In this document: positions 7,935-18,000 of the stretch, piece by piece
How positions within the stretch are numbered: position 1 is the first letter of the stretch
How the letters are laid out: every line of letters starts with the position of its first letter
From: Candidatus Thiomargarita nelsonii
GTDB taxonomy: Bacteria; Pseudomonadota; Gammaproteobacteria; Beggiatoales; Beggiatoaceae
Length of the DNA: 35,741 nucleotides
NCBI GenBank assembly: GCA_000785145.2
Contig: JSZA02000068.1
Coordinates: 1-35,741, forward strand
Direction of reading: 5' to 3'
The notes under the pieces: model-generated
Seen by the model: the letters and a program-made list of their open reading frames with translations, nothing else
Databases searched by the model: none
What the model was told of the DNA's origin: nothing
Made by a program: the position numbers and the translations under genes

Positions 7935-9296
7935 CTACGGAGATTGAGGCGTGGTAGTTATGTCATCCACCACATCCGGCAACTCCTGATCTACCAGCCG
8001 CAGGCGGGGATACTGATAAGCAATAATGGTTGCCAATAGGCTGAAAATAGCCATGATGATGAATAAGAGGCCAATACCACGACCCGGTCCCGTGCCGATA
8101 ATTTGTCCAATGCTGCTTGCCAAATAACCATTGGTTGCCATTAAGGGTTCAAAAACATAGTCCGCCAAGGGTCCTGCGATAAGATAAGCTAAGGGTGTGG
8201 CTATCCAAGTCATCATATGGACTATAGAAAACACTCTTCCCTGCACATCGGGAGCCGTTTTTCTTTGCCAAATGGCGCGGCTACAACCCTGGGTGAAGGG
8301 TACGGTAAAATAGTATAGAAAGGCGGAGAGTGCCAAGAGTGGAATGATGGTGTGCAAGCCAGCCATTAGAATGCTCAGGCTTCCCAGTAACTGAAAGCCA
8401 AACACCGCATAAATGAGCCGTTTTGGTCCTCCCCAAGTCGTCATCAGCAAACTCCCCATCAACATACCCAAGCCCCCAATGGACAAAATAGTGCCAAGAA
8501 CAGTGGCGGTACTGAAGGAGAGTATTAGGGGGGTGACTAGTACAGCTACGACTCCCTCAAAAAAATAACAGATGGTGAAAAAAAACAACAAGCCTAACAA
8601 TCCGGGTCTTTCTTTTAGGTAGTGCCAGCTATAAGTGATTTCGTGTAGCAACGAGACCAAATTATTCGTTTTCTTAACCACTGTGGTTTTTATCTCAGGA
8701 AACCGTACCAGTAGCAGTGTCACCATCGCGATGAAAAAAGTGGCTAAATCAAGCAGGATGACACCCCCTAGTTGGATGGTCACTAACAGTACACCGCCTA
8801 GCACTGGTGCAACGAGTTGAGCCATAGCGTCACTGAATTGGATCATACCGTTAGCGCGTCCTAAGTATTGTTTGGGGACAAGCAAAGTCATGGACGCGAG
8901 ATAGGCGGGCCATTGAAAGGCACTGAAGGCGGAACTGATGGCACTTAATAGGTAAATGTGCCAAATTTCAAGTGTATCAGTGATGAACAATAAGGCTATC
9001 GTGAGGGTAGTCAGAGCCGCGCCCGTGTCACTGATAATCATAACCCAACGACGGCTCCAACGATCGACCAAAGCACCAGCCAGCGGGGACAACAGAGTGC
9101 CGGGTAATATAGTAAACAGATAAATCAAGCCAAATTGGGTGGCTGAACCCGTGTTCTGATACACCCAGACACCTAATGCGAAAAAGGTGAGTTCAGAGCC
9201 TGTGAGGGAAATCGTTTGTCCAAACCAGACAACGGTGAAAATTCGCATTCCATGAGAAACAGGACGTAATTTAGCCATTGTTTTTAACCTTCGCAT
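7935..9296 (-). CDS. MFS transporter, EntS/macrolide-efflux-like
   Basis: This 453-residue polytopic protein is a major facilitator of the MFS_3 type, the group that contains the enterobactin exporter EntS and macrolide efflux pumps. About 12 hydrophobic segments are visible. The N-terminal half has the signature GALVDRWSRRWVMIISD, matching the MFS loop 2-3 motif, and the second half has another pseudo-repeat with GGLGMLMGSLL. The start at 9296 is chosen because AGGAG lies 7 nt upstream; an internal ATG six codons later is also possible. The last codons (PQSP and stop) are read from a copy of the ACGGAGATTGAG repeat. Given the neighbouring NRPS and acylase, export of the peptide product is a reasonable inference, but the substrate cannot be told from the sequence. 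Confidence 0.88.
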   Translation of the reverse strand: MRRLKTMAKLRPVSHGMRIFTVVWFGQTISLTGSELTFFALGVWVYQNTGSATQFGLIYLFTILPGTLLSPLAGALVDRWSRRWVMIISDTGAALTTLTIALLFITDTLEIWHIYLLSAISSAFSAFQWPAYLASMTLLVPKQYLGRANGMIQFSDAMAQLVAPVLGGVLLVTIQLGGVILLDLATFFIAMVTLLLVRFPEIKTTVVKKTNNLVSLLHEITYSWHYLKERPGLLGLLFFFTICYFFEGVVAVLVTPLILSFSTATVLGTILSIGGLGMLMGSLLMTTWGGPKRLIYAVFGFQLLGSLSILMAGLHTIIPLLALSAFLYYFTVPFTQGCSRAIWQRKTAPDVQGRVFSIVHMMTWIATPLAYLIAGPLADYVFEPLMATNGYLASSIGQIIGTGPGRGIGLLFIIMAIFSLLATIIAYQYPRLRLVDQELPDVVDDITTTPQSP

Positions 9297-9310
9297 TCGC
9301 TAGCTCCTAT

Positions 9311-9686
9311 TTAAATATATTGGGTCATATATTGGATTTCATCGATCATGACCAGAAAAAAGATATTTTCTATTCCCGCAATCACACCAGGGGCACCAAA
9401 AGCCCAATTCATCGCTTGATCAACCTTTTCTGCGTCCAAATATTTTTGAAAGGAACGAATATCTTTCAAAACGACATGATCACTGATTTTATCAGCCATG
9501 TCGATTAAAAGGGAATCACCACACCGTTTTTATTCCACAAGATATTAAATAAGCACTGCAGTTTCTCTAGGTATATTATGGGCCCAATTCGTCAACAATT
9601 CCATTTATCGCTGGCGTCCACAAAAAAGCGATGGATCTCCAATTCGTTCTTTCAAAGCATATTTCATGTTTGCTAACCTCTTATAG
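9311..9686 (-). pseudogene. Degraded AAA ATPase (MKYALKERIG family) remnant
   Basis: Three fragments in different frames line up in the order of one AAA-type ATPase. The first is MKYALKERIGDPSLFCGRQ from 9686, closed by a stop. The second is LQCLFNILWNKNGVVIPF, again followed by a stop. The third is a 62-codon stretch from 9499 to 9311 with KYLDAEKVDQAMNWAFGAP and FFLVMIDEIQYM, the Walker B region. The Walker A loop expected between the first two pieces is missing, and the C-terminal half is lost at the stop at 9311. Full-length relatives are a few hundred residues longer. The lesions make a functional product very unlikely. Family recognition is from memory of similar proteins in filamentous sulfur bacteria and cyanobacteria. 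Confidence 0.7.
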
Positions 9687-9928
9687 TTTTTTGTTGATCT
9701 CAAAAAGATTAATCAAGTTCTTATGATAGCACAATATAGTCATCCTGATAAATGTCACGAGATTTCCGTTCGGTGTTATTGTAGTTAATATATAAACGTT
9801 ACTTAGGCAAACCCAACTAAAAGCGTATTATAAAAAAACTTATTTCATGCAACGTCACTTATCAGATGAAGTACAAAAAAAGGCTTTTAACGTGTTAATT
9901 GCTCAAGAACCCAATTATCATAGCACCC

Positions 9929-10014
9929 TAGTACACTGTCAACTTAATATTGTCTGGTAGGAGTCCAAGATTTATCTTGGGACAGCCAGACAAAAGCAGC
10001 TTGACAATGTACTA
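9929..10014. mobile_element. 86-bp MITE-like element with TAGTAC..TGTCAA terminal repeats
   Basis: TAGTACACTGTCAA (9929-9942) and TTGACAATGTACTA (10001-10014) are terminal inverted repeats with one mismatch. Inside is a second stem (TGTCTGG with CCAGACA) around one CCAAGATTTATCTTGG palindrome. The same ends bracket other cores at 35430-35542 and at 35644 onward. The TA at each end resembles the target duplication of IS630/Tc1-type elements; that link is inferred. Confidence 0.8.
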
Positions 10015-10033
10015 GAAGATTGGGAGAAAGCCA

Positions 10034-10101
10034 GCGAAACCCACCTTTGTTATAAATTTCAAAGGTTTGGTGGGTTTTGAACCGCTCTACCCACCCTACA
10101 A
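10034..10101. repeat. Degenerate inverted repeat, GTAGGGTGGG family
   Basis: GCGAAACCCACC on the left and GGTGGGTTTTGAACC with CTACCCACCCTAC on the right form an imperfect hairpin. It matches the layout of the 7784-7912 repeat, including TTGTTATAAATTT in the loop. It lies inside the broken TPR gene. Confidence 0.7.
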
Positions 10102-10305
10102 AAAAAGCTTAACTTAATGGCATTGTCTCGCCAAATACAATTACCGAAAACAAGCTTTTGAAAAATTTAAAGCCTCTTTAAAAATTGATCCTAACAACTC
10201 AATTACTTTATTTCTTTACACAACCGTTTTAGAAGTGATTGGCAAAAATGAAATATTTTGATATGTTCAAAACCACTCATATTATTGAAACCTACGGAGA
10301 ATAAA

Positions 10306-10362
10306 ATGAAGGACCTTGCCAACGTCCATATTTTGTTGGTTGAAGATAACGACGACAGATGA
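10306..10362 (+). pseudogene. Response-regulator receiver domain, N-terminal stub
   Basis: The frame starts at an ATG preceded by GGAGA at a good distance and reads MKDLANVHILLVEDNDDR before a stop. HILLVEDNDD is the first strand and acidic pocket of a CheY-like receiver domain. Everything after the second residue of the first helix is missing. A second short frame overlaps the stop (ATGA, 10359-10457) but runs into a palindrome, so it is probably not a gene. This is a relic of a two-component protein. Confidence 0.55.
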
Positions 10363-10431
10363 CGCGACTGAACAAAAAAGCGAAAATTTACGCCTTGCTT
10401 TTTGAAGAAATTGATGGCAAACCAGTTTGTT

Positions 10432-10496
10432 GGAGTCCAAGATTTATCTTGGACTAGCGCTTATGTTCGGCTCGTCCAAGATAAATCTTGGACTCC
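10432..10496. repeat. Inverted pair of CCAAGATTTATCTTGG palindromes
   Basis: Two copies of the recurring element face each other (10432-10454 and 10474-10496), making a 23-bp perfect stem with a 19-nt loop followed by T-rich DNA. The structure is like the one at 291-350 and could terminate transcription entering from either side. Confidence 0.85.
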
Positions 10497-10764
10497 TTTA
10501 GGCAAAAAGGGACAAGTCTATTTATTTTATTTGGTTTTATTCGTTGTCTTCTATTCGCTGTACTCTTCAAAGGGTTGATAATATAATGGAGATTTTTGGG
10601 ATGTGAGCGCAACTAAACAAAACTTGCAAATTCCAGGCCCACTCGGACGACGACCAAGACGTTTCCGAGCTTTTTTGATTAGACTAAGGGCTACAACACG
10701 TATTGGTATTATACTTGTAGCTTTGTTTGTTTTTACCCGTTTTTTTTATTATTATTATTCCCCT
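10497..10764. other. Gene-free stretch upstream of the aminotransferase
   Basis: This is AT-rich sequence without a convincing gene. Two short frames encode hydrophobic peptides, one of them Arg-rich then hydrophobic (about 10639-10770), but neither has a start with a ribosome site or a recognisable family. It probably holds the promoter of the aminotransferase; I could not pick clear -35/-10 boxes. Confidence 0.4.
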
Positions 10765-10785
10765 CCAAGATAAATCTTGGACTCC
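10765..10785. repeat. Single CCAAGATAAATCTTGG palindrome in the 5' leader
   Basis: One copy of the recurring palindrome with ACTCC flank lies 22 bp before the start codon of the aminotransferase and just upstream of its ribosome site. It would form a small hairpin in the mRNA leader. Confidence 0.85.
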
Positions 10786-10807
10786 TTTAAACTCAGGAAA
10801 TTTAATT

Positions 10808-11932
10808 ATGAAACTTGATAATATTCAATCATTTGTTCCGCCCGTTCGTACTTTGATGGGTCCGGGACCTTCTGACATTCATCCGCGTGTCTTACAAGCC
10901 ATGGGACGACCCACCATCGGTCATTTAGATCCCGCCTTTGTTGAGATGATGGATGAAGTTAAAGTCTTGTTACAATATGCTTTCCAAACACAAAATGCTT
11001 TAACTATTCCCGTCTCAGCACCAGGCTCTGCCGGCATGGAAACTTGCTTTGTTAATCTGGTTGAGCCAGGGGATAAAGTGATCATTTGCCAAAACGGCGT
11101 ATTTGGTGGTCGTATGAAAGAAAATGTGGAACGCTGTGGCGGTACTGCCATCATGGTTGAAGATGAGTGGGGTACTGCTGTTGATCCTAATAAGTTAGAA
11201 GCGGCTCTCCAAGCTAATTCTAATGCGAAAATCGTGGCCTTTGTTCATGCGGAAACTTCTACTGGTGTCCAGTCGGATGCAAAAACTTTATGTGAGTTAG
11301 CTCATCAATATGATTGTTTGAGTTTGGTTGATACTGTCACCTCTTTGGGTGGTACGCCGGTTAAAGTTGATGAATGGGAGATTGATGCGATTTATTCGGG
11401 TACACAAAAATGTTTATCTTGTACGCCCGGCTTATCCCCCGTTAGTTTTAGTGATCGCGCCATTGATAAAATTAAAGGGCGTAAAAATAGGGTACAGAGC
11501 TGGTTTTTAGATCTCAATTTGGTGATGGGTTATTGGGGAGGCGAAACGAAACGGGCATATCATCATACGGCGCCCATCAATGCGCTTTATGGTTTACATG
11601 AAGCACTGGTGCTTCTAAAAGAGGAGGGGCTGGAAAATGCGTGGGCACGACATGAGAACAATTATCAAGTTTTTCGCGCCGGTATTGAAGCGATGGGTTT
11701 GTCTTTTAAGGTGAAAGAAGGGGATAGGTTACCACAACTCAATGCGGTTAATGTGCCAGCCGGTGTCAACGAAGCCGAGGTGCGTTCTCGTTTATTAACG
11801 GAATATAATCTGGAAATTGGGGCAGGTTTAGGTAGTTTGGCGGGTCAGATATGGCGTATTGGTTTGATGGGTTATGCTAGCAATCTGAAAAATATTTGGT
11901 ATTGTTTGAATGCGTTGAAAGCGGTTATGTAG
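10808..11932 (+). CDS. Class V aminotransferase, alanine/serine-glyoxylate type
   Basis: This 374-residue PLP enzyme belongs to the class V family that includes alanine-glyoxylate, serine-glyoxylate and serine-pyruvate aminotransferases. They move an amino group from serine or alanine to glyoxylate or pyruvate in the cytosol and handle photorespiratory-type glyoxylate or C1/serine metabolism. Visible are the N-terminal MGPGPSDIHPRVLQAM, cofactor-binding LVDTVTSLGG with Asp175, and the Schiff-base lysine Lys201 in SGTQKCLSCTPGLSP. The C-terminal domain ends with the usual GYASNLKNI segment. The start at 10808 has AGGAA 8 nt upstream; a longer frame from a TTG further upstream runs through the palindrome and is rejected. 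The gene stands alone, and the exact substrate pair cannot be assigned. Confidence 0.93.
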   Translation: MKLDNIQSFVPPVRTLMGPGPSDIHPRVLQAMGRPTIGHLDPAFVEMMDEVKVLLQYAFQTQNALTIPVSAPGSAGMETCFVNLVEPGDKVIICQNGVFGGRMKENVERCGGTAIMVEDEWGTAVDPNKLEAALQANSNAKIVAFVHAETSTGVQSDAKTLCELAHQYDCLSLVDTVTSLGGTPVKVDEWEIDAIYSGTQKCLSCTPGLSPVSFSDRAIDKIKGRKNRVQSWFLDLNLVMGYWGGETKRAYHHTAPINALYGLHEALVLLKEEGLENAWARHENNYQVFRAGIEAMGLSFKVKEGDRLPQLNAVNVPAGVNEAEVRSRLLTEYNLEIGAGLGSLAGQIWRIGLMGYASNLKNIWYCLNALKAVM

Positions 11933-11933
11933 C

Positions 11934-12012
11934 GTCCAAAGCTAAAGCTTTGGACTCCAAGTGAGATTTTGTTGTTTCGGGAATGGAGCTACGCGGATTT
12001 CCCGAAACAATT
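11934..12012. terminator. Two palindromes between convergent genes, likely terminators
   Basis: 11934-11958 is a variant palindrome (GTCCAAAGCTAAAGCTTTGG then ACTCC) two bases after the aminotransferase stop. 11971-12012 is a hairpin with TTGTTTCGGGAA and TTCCCGAAACAA arms. They lie between the aminotransferase and the convergent giant gene and probably end transcription from both sides. Confidence 0.65.
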
Positions 12013-12030
12013 TAGTTGTACTAAATCTAG

Positions 12031-15000
12031 CTATGGTAAGGAAATAAAATCAGCTTCTGGTAAGGGCTCAGCATTGTCTAGCTCGGCTGGTACCTCCTGA
12101 GTCGTGATGCCAGAGTTACTACTAACAGATGGCTGCCCATCTATGTTCCCTGTCACCATGCCCTCGGCTGAGATTGAATGCAATTTAATCCAGCTATCGT
12201 TATTCATTCTGGCCCAAATTCCATAAGACTCGCCAAAATCAATAATAACATCCGCCTGAGCATTATTATCCAAGTATCCCGTGGTCATGCTATTGGGTGA
12301 GACAGAATGCAATTTAACCCAATCGCTGTTATTTATCCTGACCCAAATGCCATAAGGTGAGCCAAAGTCAATAACAACATCAGCCTGACCATTACCATCC
12401 ATATCTCCCCTGGTCATGCTATTGGGTGATAAAGAATGCAAGTGAGTCCAATCGCTATTATTCATCCTGACCCAAATGCCATAAGACTCGCCAAAATCAA
12501 TAATAACATCGGCCAGTCCACCACCATCCATATCTCCCGTGGTCATGCTCTCGGGTGATAAAGAATGCAATTTAACCCAGGTGCTGTTATTCATCCTGAC
12601 CCAAATCCCATCAGACTCGCCAAACTCAATAATGACATCATCCAGTCCATTACCATCCATGTCTCCCGTGGTCATGCTCTCGGCTGAGAGACTATGTAGG
12701 AAAAGCCAATTATTGTAGTTCATCAGTATCCAGATGCCATCTGGCGAAAAATCAGCGATCAAATCGTCTTGACCACTATCATCAATGTCGCCAATGACCA
12801 TACTTCGGGGTGAGCGGGAATCAATATCAGCCCAAGTGTCGTTATTCATCCATGCCCCAATACCAGATTCTGAGCCAAAGTCAATAACAAGATCATTTGC
12901 CCTAGTTTCACGGAACACGACAAGCGTGCCACCTTCAGCGTGATCAAACTCCGAAGCACCACCAGAAGTCACATCAGTTTGCCGTGGCATTGCTGCATTA
13001 AAGTCTAGCGCAGAACCGACCGATACTGCCAAAGCCGTCATCTGGATCGTGACCAAATTAAACGTTCCCGAGGGGATAGGTGGAGATAACGTGCCTGCTG
13101 CAAAGTTGATCGTACCTGCACTGTTGTCAAAACGGTTAGCAAGCTCAATGGGGAGGACACCACCAGAAACCATTTCGTCCACACGCACGATAGTGGGGTC
13201 AAAATTCAGGTAAGCACTGGCAGCATCGACCTCTTGCTCGCCCGCCTGAACCTCAACGACGATCTCAAACCTTTCCCCAACGTTAACCTCAGTCATTGAC
13301 GGAACCACTGCCATCACCACTGTCCCTCCTGAGACGACTGGCATAACTGGAGGTATTGATGGCTCGGGTGCGCCACATTGTTCAAAGTTCGCTGCCAGTA
13401 GGGAGAAGTCTAAAATCGTGACGGAAGTATCTTGGTTAAAGTCAGCGCTCGGATCAAATCCGGGCTCACCGGTGCCTAAGCCAAACGTGCTGGCGAGAAT
13501 GGAAAAATCCAAAATGGTCACACAATTGTCGTCATTAGCATCACCTTCCAACAAGAGGTCCACATTCACTGAATTGTCGCCCGACACCAAGGTAACGGGT
13601 ACCAGGTTTTGCAGTGTATGGGTGCCTTTCACCCGCATGTCATAGTCCAATGGATCAACTGGACCAACCACAAACTCACCGTTTTGGTCCGTCGTTGTCG
13701 TAAAGCTGTAGCTCGGATTGCTCTCAGAAGGCACAGTAAAGCTCACACGCACATCCGTCTCCCATGACTCATCTGGTGCTGGAACACTGCGCTGAAGGTC
13801 CACACTACCTATCACCATGGCACCGCTCGGTGAAATCCTCACGTTCCCATCTTCCGCGTGATCAAATACCGATACGCCTCCAAAGCTCGCATCTGTTATT
13901 CTTGGTGCATCGAAAACGAAGTTTAAAGGTGTTCCTAGCGTTTCTGCCTTTGCCCTCAGACGGATAGTGACTAGCTCAAAAGTACCCCAAGGGAATGGCG
14001 CTACCAGTTTCCCAGCGGCATAGTTGATCTGACCTGTCCCGTTGTCAAACGAGTTCTCAAGAACTACGTCAAGTTCACCACCAGGGGTCATGCTCACCAC
14101 TTCTAGGTACGTGGTATCAAAATCAAGATAGGCACTCGCACCATCGACTTCTTGCGTGTCTGCCTGAACCATAATGCGGACATCAAATTCTTCTTCAATA
14201 TATACGTTTGATGCTGCTGGCTCTACGGACAAGACGACGGTACCACCTGACGGGTCATTATCTTTGATCGTCACCTCCGCTATATATGACTCAGGCTCAC
14301 CTAATCTGGCACCACCTGTGGGATTGGACAAGGTGACAAAGAAATTTTCATCGCTTTCCTGTTCGCTATCGTCAATGATGCCTACTGTAAAAGGCTCGGA
14401 CTTGGTCTCGCCGTCATCCCAGTCTAGGGTGCCTGATGTCGCGATATAGTCGCTGCCGGCTATCGCAGTGCCGTCGCTGGTGGCATACTCTACCGACACC
14501 GCACCTTGAGTAGTACCTGAACGAGTGACGGTAAGAGTTACGAAGTCGTCTCCTTCATCGACCTCATAATTAGCCGGTGAAAATTGCAACAAACTAGAGT
14601 TATTATCTCTGATCGTCACCACCGCTGTATCTGGGTCACCTAATTCGGCACAACCTGTGGGATTGGACAAGCTGATGCTGAATGTTTCATCGCTTTCTGG
14701 CTCGCTGTCGCCAGTGATAGGTACTGTAAAAGTCTTGGACTCGGTATCGCCGTCATCCCACTCTAGGGTGCCTGATGTGGCGGTATAGTCGCTGCCGGCT
14801 GTCGCAGTCCCGTCGCTGGTGGCATAGTCTACCGACACAGCACCTTGACAATTATCTAATAAACGAGTGACTATAAGAGTTACGGAGTCGCCTTCTTCAT
14901 TGACATTATAATTAGCCTGTGAAAATTGCAACAAAGTACAGTATGAAGGTGACACTTGAGCCCACCAAGCCAGGTCCATTTGATAAATCCACTCAATAAA

Positions 15001-18000
15001 GTCAGCGTCATAAACCGCCTCATTATTAATTAAGTTGTTCTTTTGTAAGTCTAGCGTTGACAGACTTCCTCCCAGGGTAATATCCAGATTCATCAACTCC
15101 TCTGGGATTTTTCCGCACAGTTGGTTTCCATACAGATAGAGAGAATTTAAATTGCTCAACTCACCCAGTTGCTGTGGGATTTCTCCGCTGAATTGGTTTC
15201 CATCCAGATAGAGAGATTTTAAATTGCTCAACTCACCCAGTTGGTGTGGGATTTCTCCGCTGAGTTGGTTTCCAGACAGCCAGAGATATTGTAAACGGCT
15301 CAACTGACCCAGTTCTGCGGGGATTTCTCCGCTGAGTTGGTTGAAATCTAGCCAGAGATATTTTAAATTGCTCAAATCACCCAGTTGCTGTGGGATTTCT
15401 CCGCTGAGTTGGTTAAAATCCAGCCAGAGATATTGTAAACGGCTCAACTGACCCAGTTCCGGTGGGATTTCTCCGCTGAGTTGGTTAGAATACAGAGAAA
15501 GTTGCGATACATGTCCACCACTACATGAAACGCCATACCAATTACAAGGCGTATACGTCTTATTCCACCCGGTATTATTTATCCAGTTATCACCATCAGT
15601 GCTATCATAGAGCTTGACAAGAGCTTCACACTCCGAGTTTGGAATTTCAATAACGCTATCGCAGATAGACTCCGTCTCAAAATTAGCGTTGACGGTATGC
15701 TCAGTGTCCATGGTAACGGTACAACTGGTCTCAGTGCCAGTACAACTACCACTCCAACCGGTAAATATCGAATGGAATTCAGGTGCTGCCGTCAAAGTGA
15801 CTTCAGTTCCAGAATCGTAGTCTTCGGAACAGTCAGTGCCACACTCAATCCCAGCCGGGGAACTTGTCACTTGACCGCTACCTGATTTGGTGACGGATAA
15901 CATCTTTTGGTTTGAATCATTAGCTTTGATCGTCACCACAGCCGTATCTGGTGTTCCTAATTGGACATCACCTGTGGGATTGTCTAAGCTGACGATGAAA
16001 GTTTCATCATTTTCCGGGTCACTATCATCAATGATCTCTACTATAAAAGTCTTATCAGCGTCATCGCCATCACTCCAATTCAAAGTGCCTGAGGTGTGAG
16101 TATAGTCGCTGCCAGCGGTGGCAGAAGAATCATCGGAGGTGACATATTCTACCGACACTGCACCTTGACTATCTCCTGAACGAGTGACAGTAATAGTTGC
16201 CGAGACGTCTCCTTCATTGACATTATAATCAGCCGCTGAAAATTGCAACAAACTACAGTATGAAGGTGACACTTGAGCACGCCATTCAGGGTTCATTTTA
16301 TCAAGCCAAGCAATAAAGTCAGCGTCATAAACCGTCTCATCATTAATTAAGTTGTTGTTTTGTAATTGTAGCGCTGACAGACTTTCTCCCAGACTACTAT
16401 CCATCTGACTCATCAACTCAGATGGGACTAGCATTGACAGACTTCCTCCCAGGCTAGTATCCAGATTAATCAACTCAGATGGGATTTTTCCGCACAGTTG
16501 GTTTCCAGACAGCAAGAGATATTCTAAATTGCTCAACTGACCCAGTTCGGGTGGGATAGGACCGCTGAGTTGGTTTCCAGACAGCCGGATACCTTGTAAA
16601 TTGCTCAACAGACCCAGTTCGGGTGGGATAGGACCGCTGAGTTGGTTGGAATCCAGCCATATAATTTGTAATTTATTCAAATGCGCCAGTTGCGGTGGGA
16701 TAGGACCGCTGAGTTGGTTGGAATCCAGATAGAGATATTCTAAACGTTTCAACTGACCGAGTTCCGGTGGGATTTCTCCGCTGAGTTGGTTGGAATACAA
16801 CAGGAGATTTTGTAAACGGCTCAACATACCCAGTTCCGGTGGGATTTCTCCGCTGAGTTGGTTGAAAGACAGCCTGAGAGTTTCTAAACGGCTCAACTGA
16901 CCCAGTTCCGCTGGGATTTCTCCGCTGAGTTCGTTGTTATACAGATAGAGCCTCGTTAAACGGCTCAACTGACCCAGTTGCGGTGGGATAGGACCGCTGA
17001 GTTGGTTGAAAGACAGAGATAGTTGCGATACCTGTCCATCGCTACATGAAACGCCATGCCAACTACAAGGCGTACTCGATTGATACCACCCGCTATTATT
17101 TAGCCAGTTATCACCATCAGTGTTCTCATAGAGAGCGATAAGAGCTTCACACTCCTGTTTTGGAATTTCAGTAACGCTTTCGCAGCCAAGGCTCTCATTA
17201 AACTGAGCGGCGACGCTATGGTCAGTGTCCATGATAAGGGTACAAGTGGTGTCAGTGCCACTACAGTCACCACTCCAACGGATAAATTCAGAATTGAAAT
17301 CAGGCGTTGCAGTCAAGGTGACTGATTCAATTACAGAGTAGTTTTTGGTGCAATCAGTGCCACAGTCAATCCCAGGAGGGATACTGATGACAGTGCCGCT
17401 GCCGGTACCTGATTTGGTGACGGTTAGCCTATTTTGGTCATCATCTGTGATCGTCACCTCTGCCGTATCTGGCTCACCTAATTGGGCATCACCTGTGGGA
17501 TTGCTTAAGGTGACAAAGAAATTTTCATCGCTTTCTGGCTCGCTATCGTCAATGATCTCTACTGTAATAGGCTTGGGCTCGGTATCGCCGTCTGCCCAGT
17601 ATAGGGTGTCTGATGTGGGTGTATAGTCGCTGTCGCCTATCGCAGAGCCGTCACTGGTGGCATAGTCTAGCGACACCGCACCTTGACTTTCTCCTAAACG
17701 AATGACAGTAAGAGTTATGGAGCCGTCTCCTTCAATGACACTAAAATTTTCCGGTAAAAATTGCAACCAACGACAGTATGAAGGTGACACTTGCTCACGC
17801 CAATCAGGGTCCATTTCATAAAGCCAAGTAACAAAGTTAGCGTCATAAGCCGCTTCATCATTAATTAAGTTGTTGTCTCGTAATTTTATACCATACGGTG
17901 CTGAATACAGTTCCGTCAAATTCATCAAAGAATCTGGAATTTTTCCGCACAGTTGGTTGTTATACAGATAGAGAACCTCTAATTTGATCAAATTACCCAG

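Larger units (their letters stand above)
9847..10261 (+). pseudogene. TPR protein remnant split by a mobile palindromic element
   Basis: A first piece (9847 to about 9930) reads KKAFNVLIAQEPNYHSTL. A second piece (10124-10261) reads CLAKYNYRKQAFEKFKASLKIDPNN and onward to a stop. Joined, they make tetratricopeptide-repeat sequence of the usual pattern, in which helix A with ALCLAKYNYRKQAFEKF is followed by LKIDPNN. Between them lie a TIR-bounded element (9929-10014) and a degenerate GTAGGGTGGG inverted repeat (10034-10101). The gene is therefore broken by insertion and is short at both ends. Its original role is unknown. Confidence 0.6.

Noticed and set aside
10727..10807. Longer N-terminus for the aminotransferase from a TTG
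   Set aside because: It runs through a palindromic repeat; the internal ATG has a proper ribosome site and matches the family's start.
12910..14245. A true cellulosome scaffold
   Set aside because: No catalytic glycoside hydrolase, carbohydrate-binding module or second dockerin gene is in the window; only the domain similarity remains.
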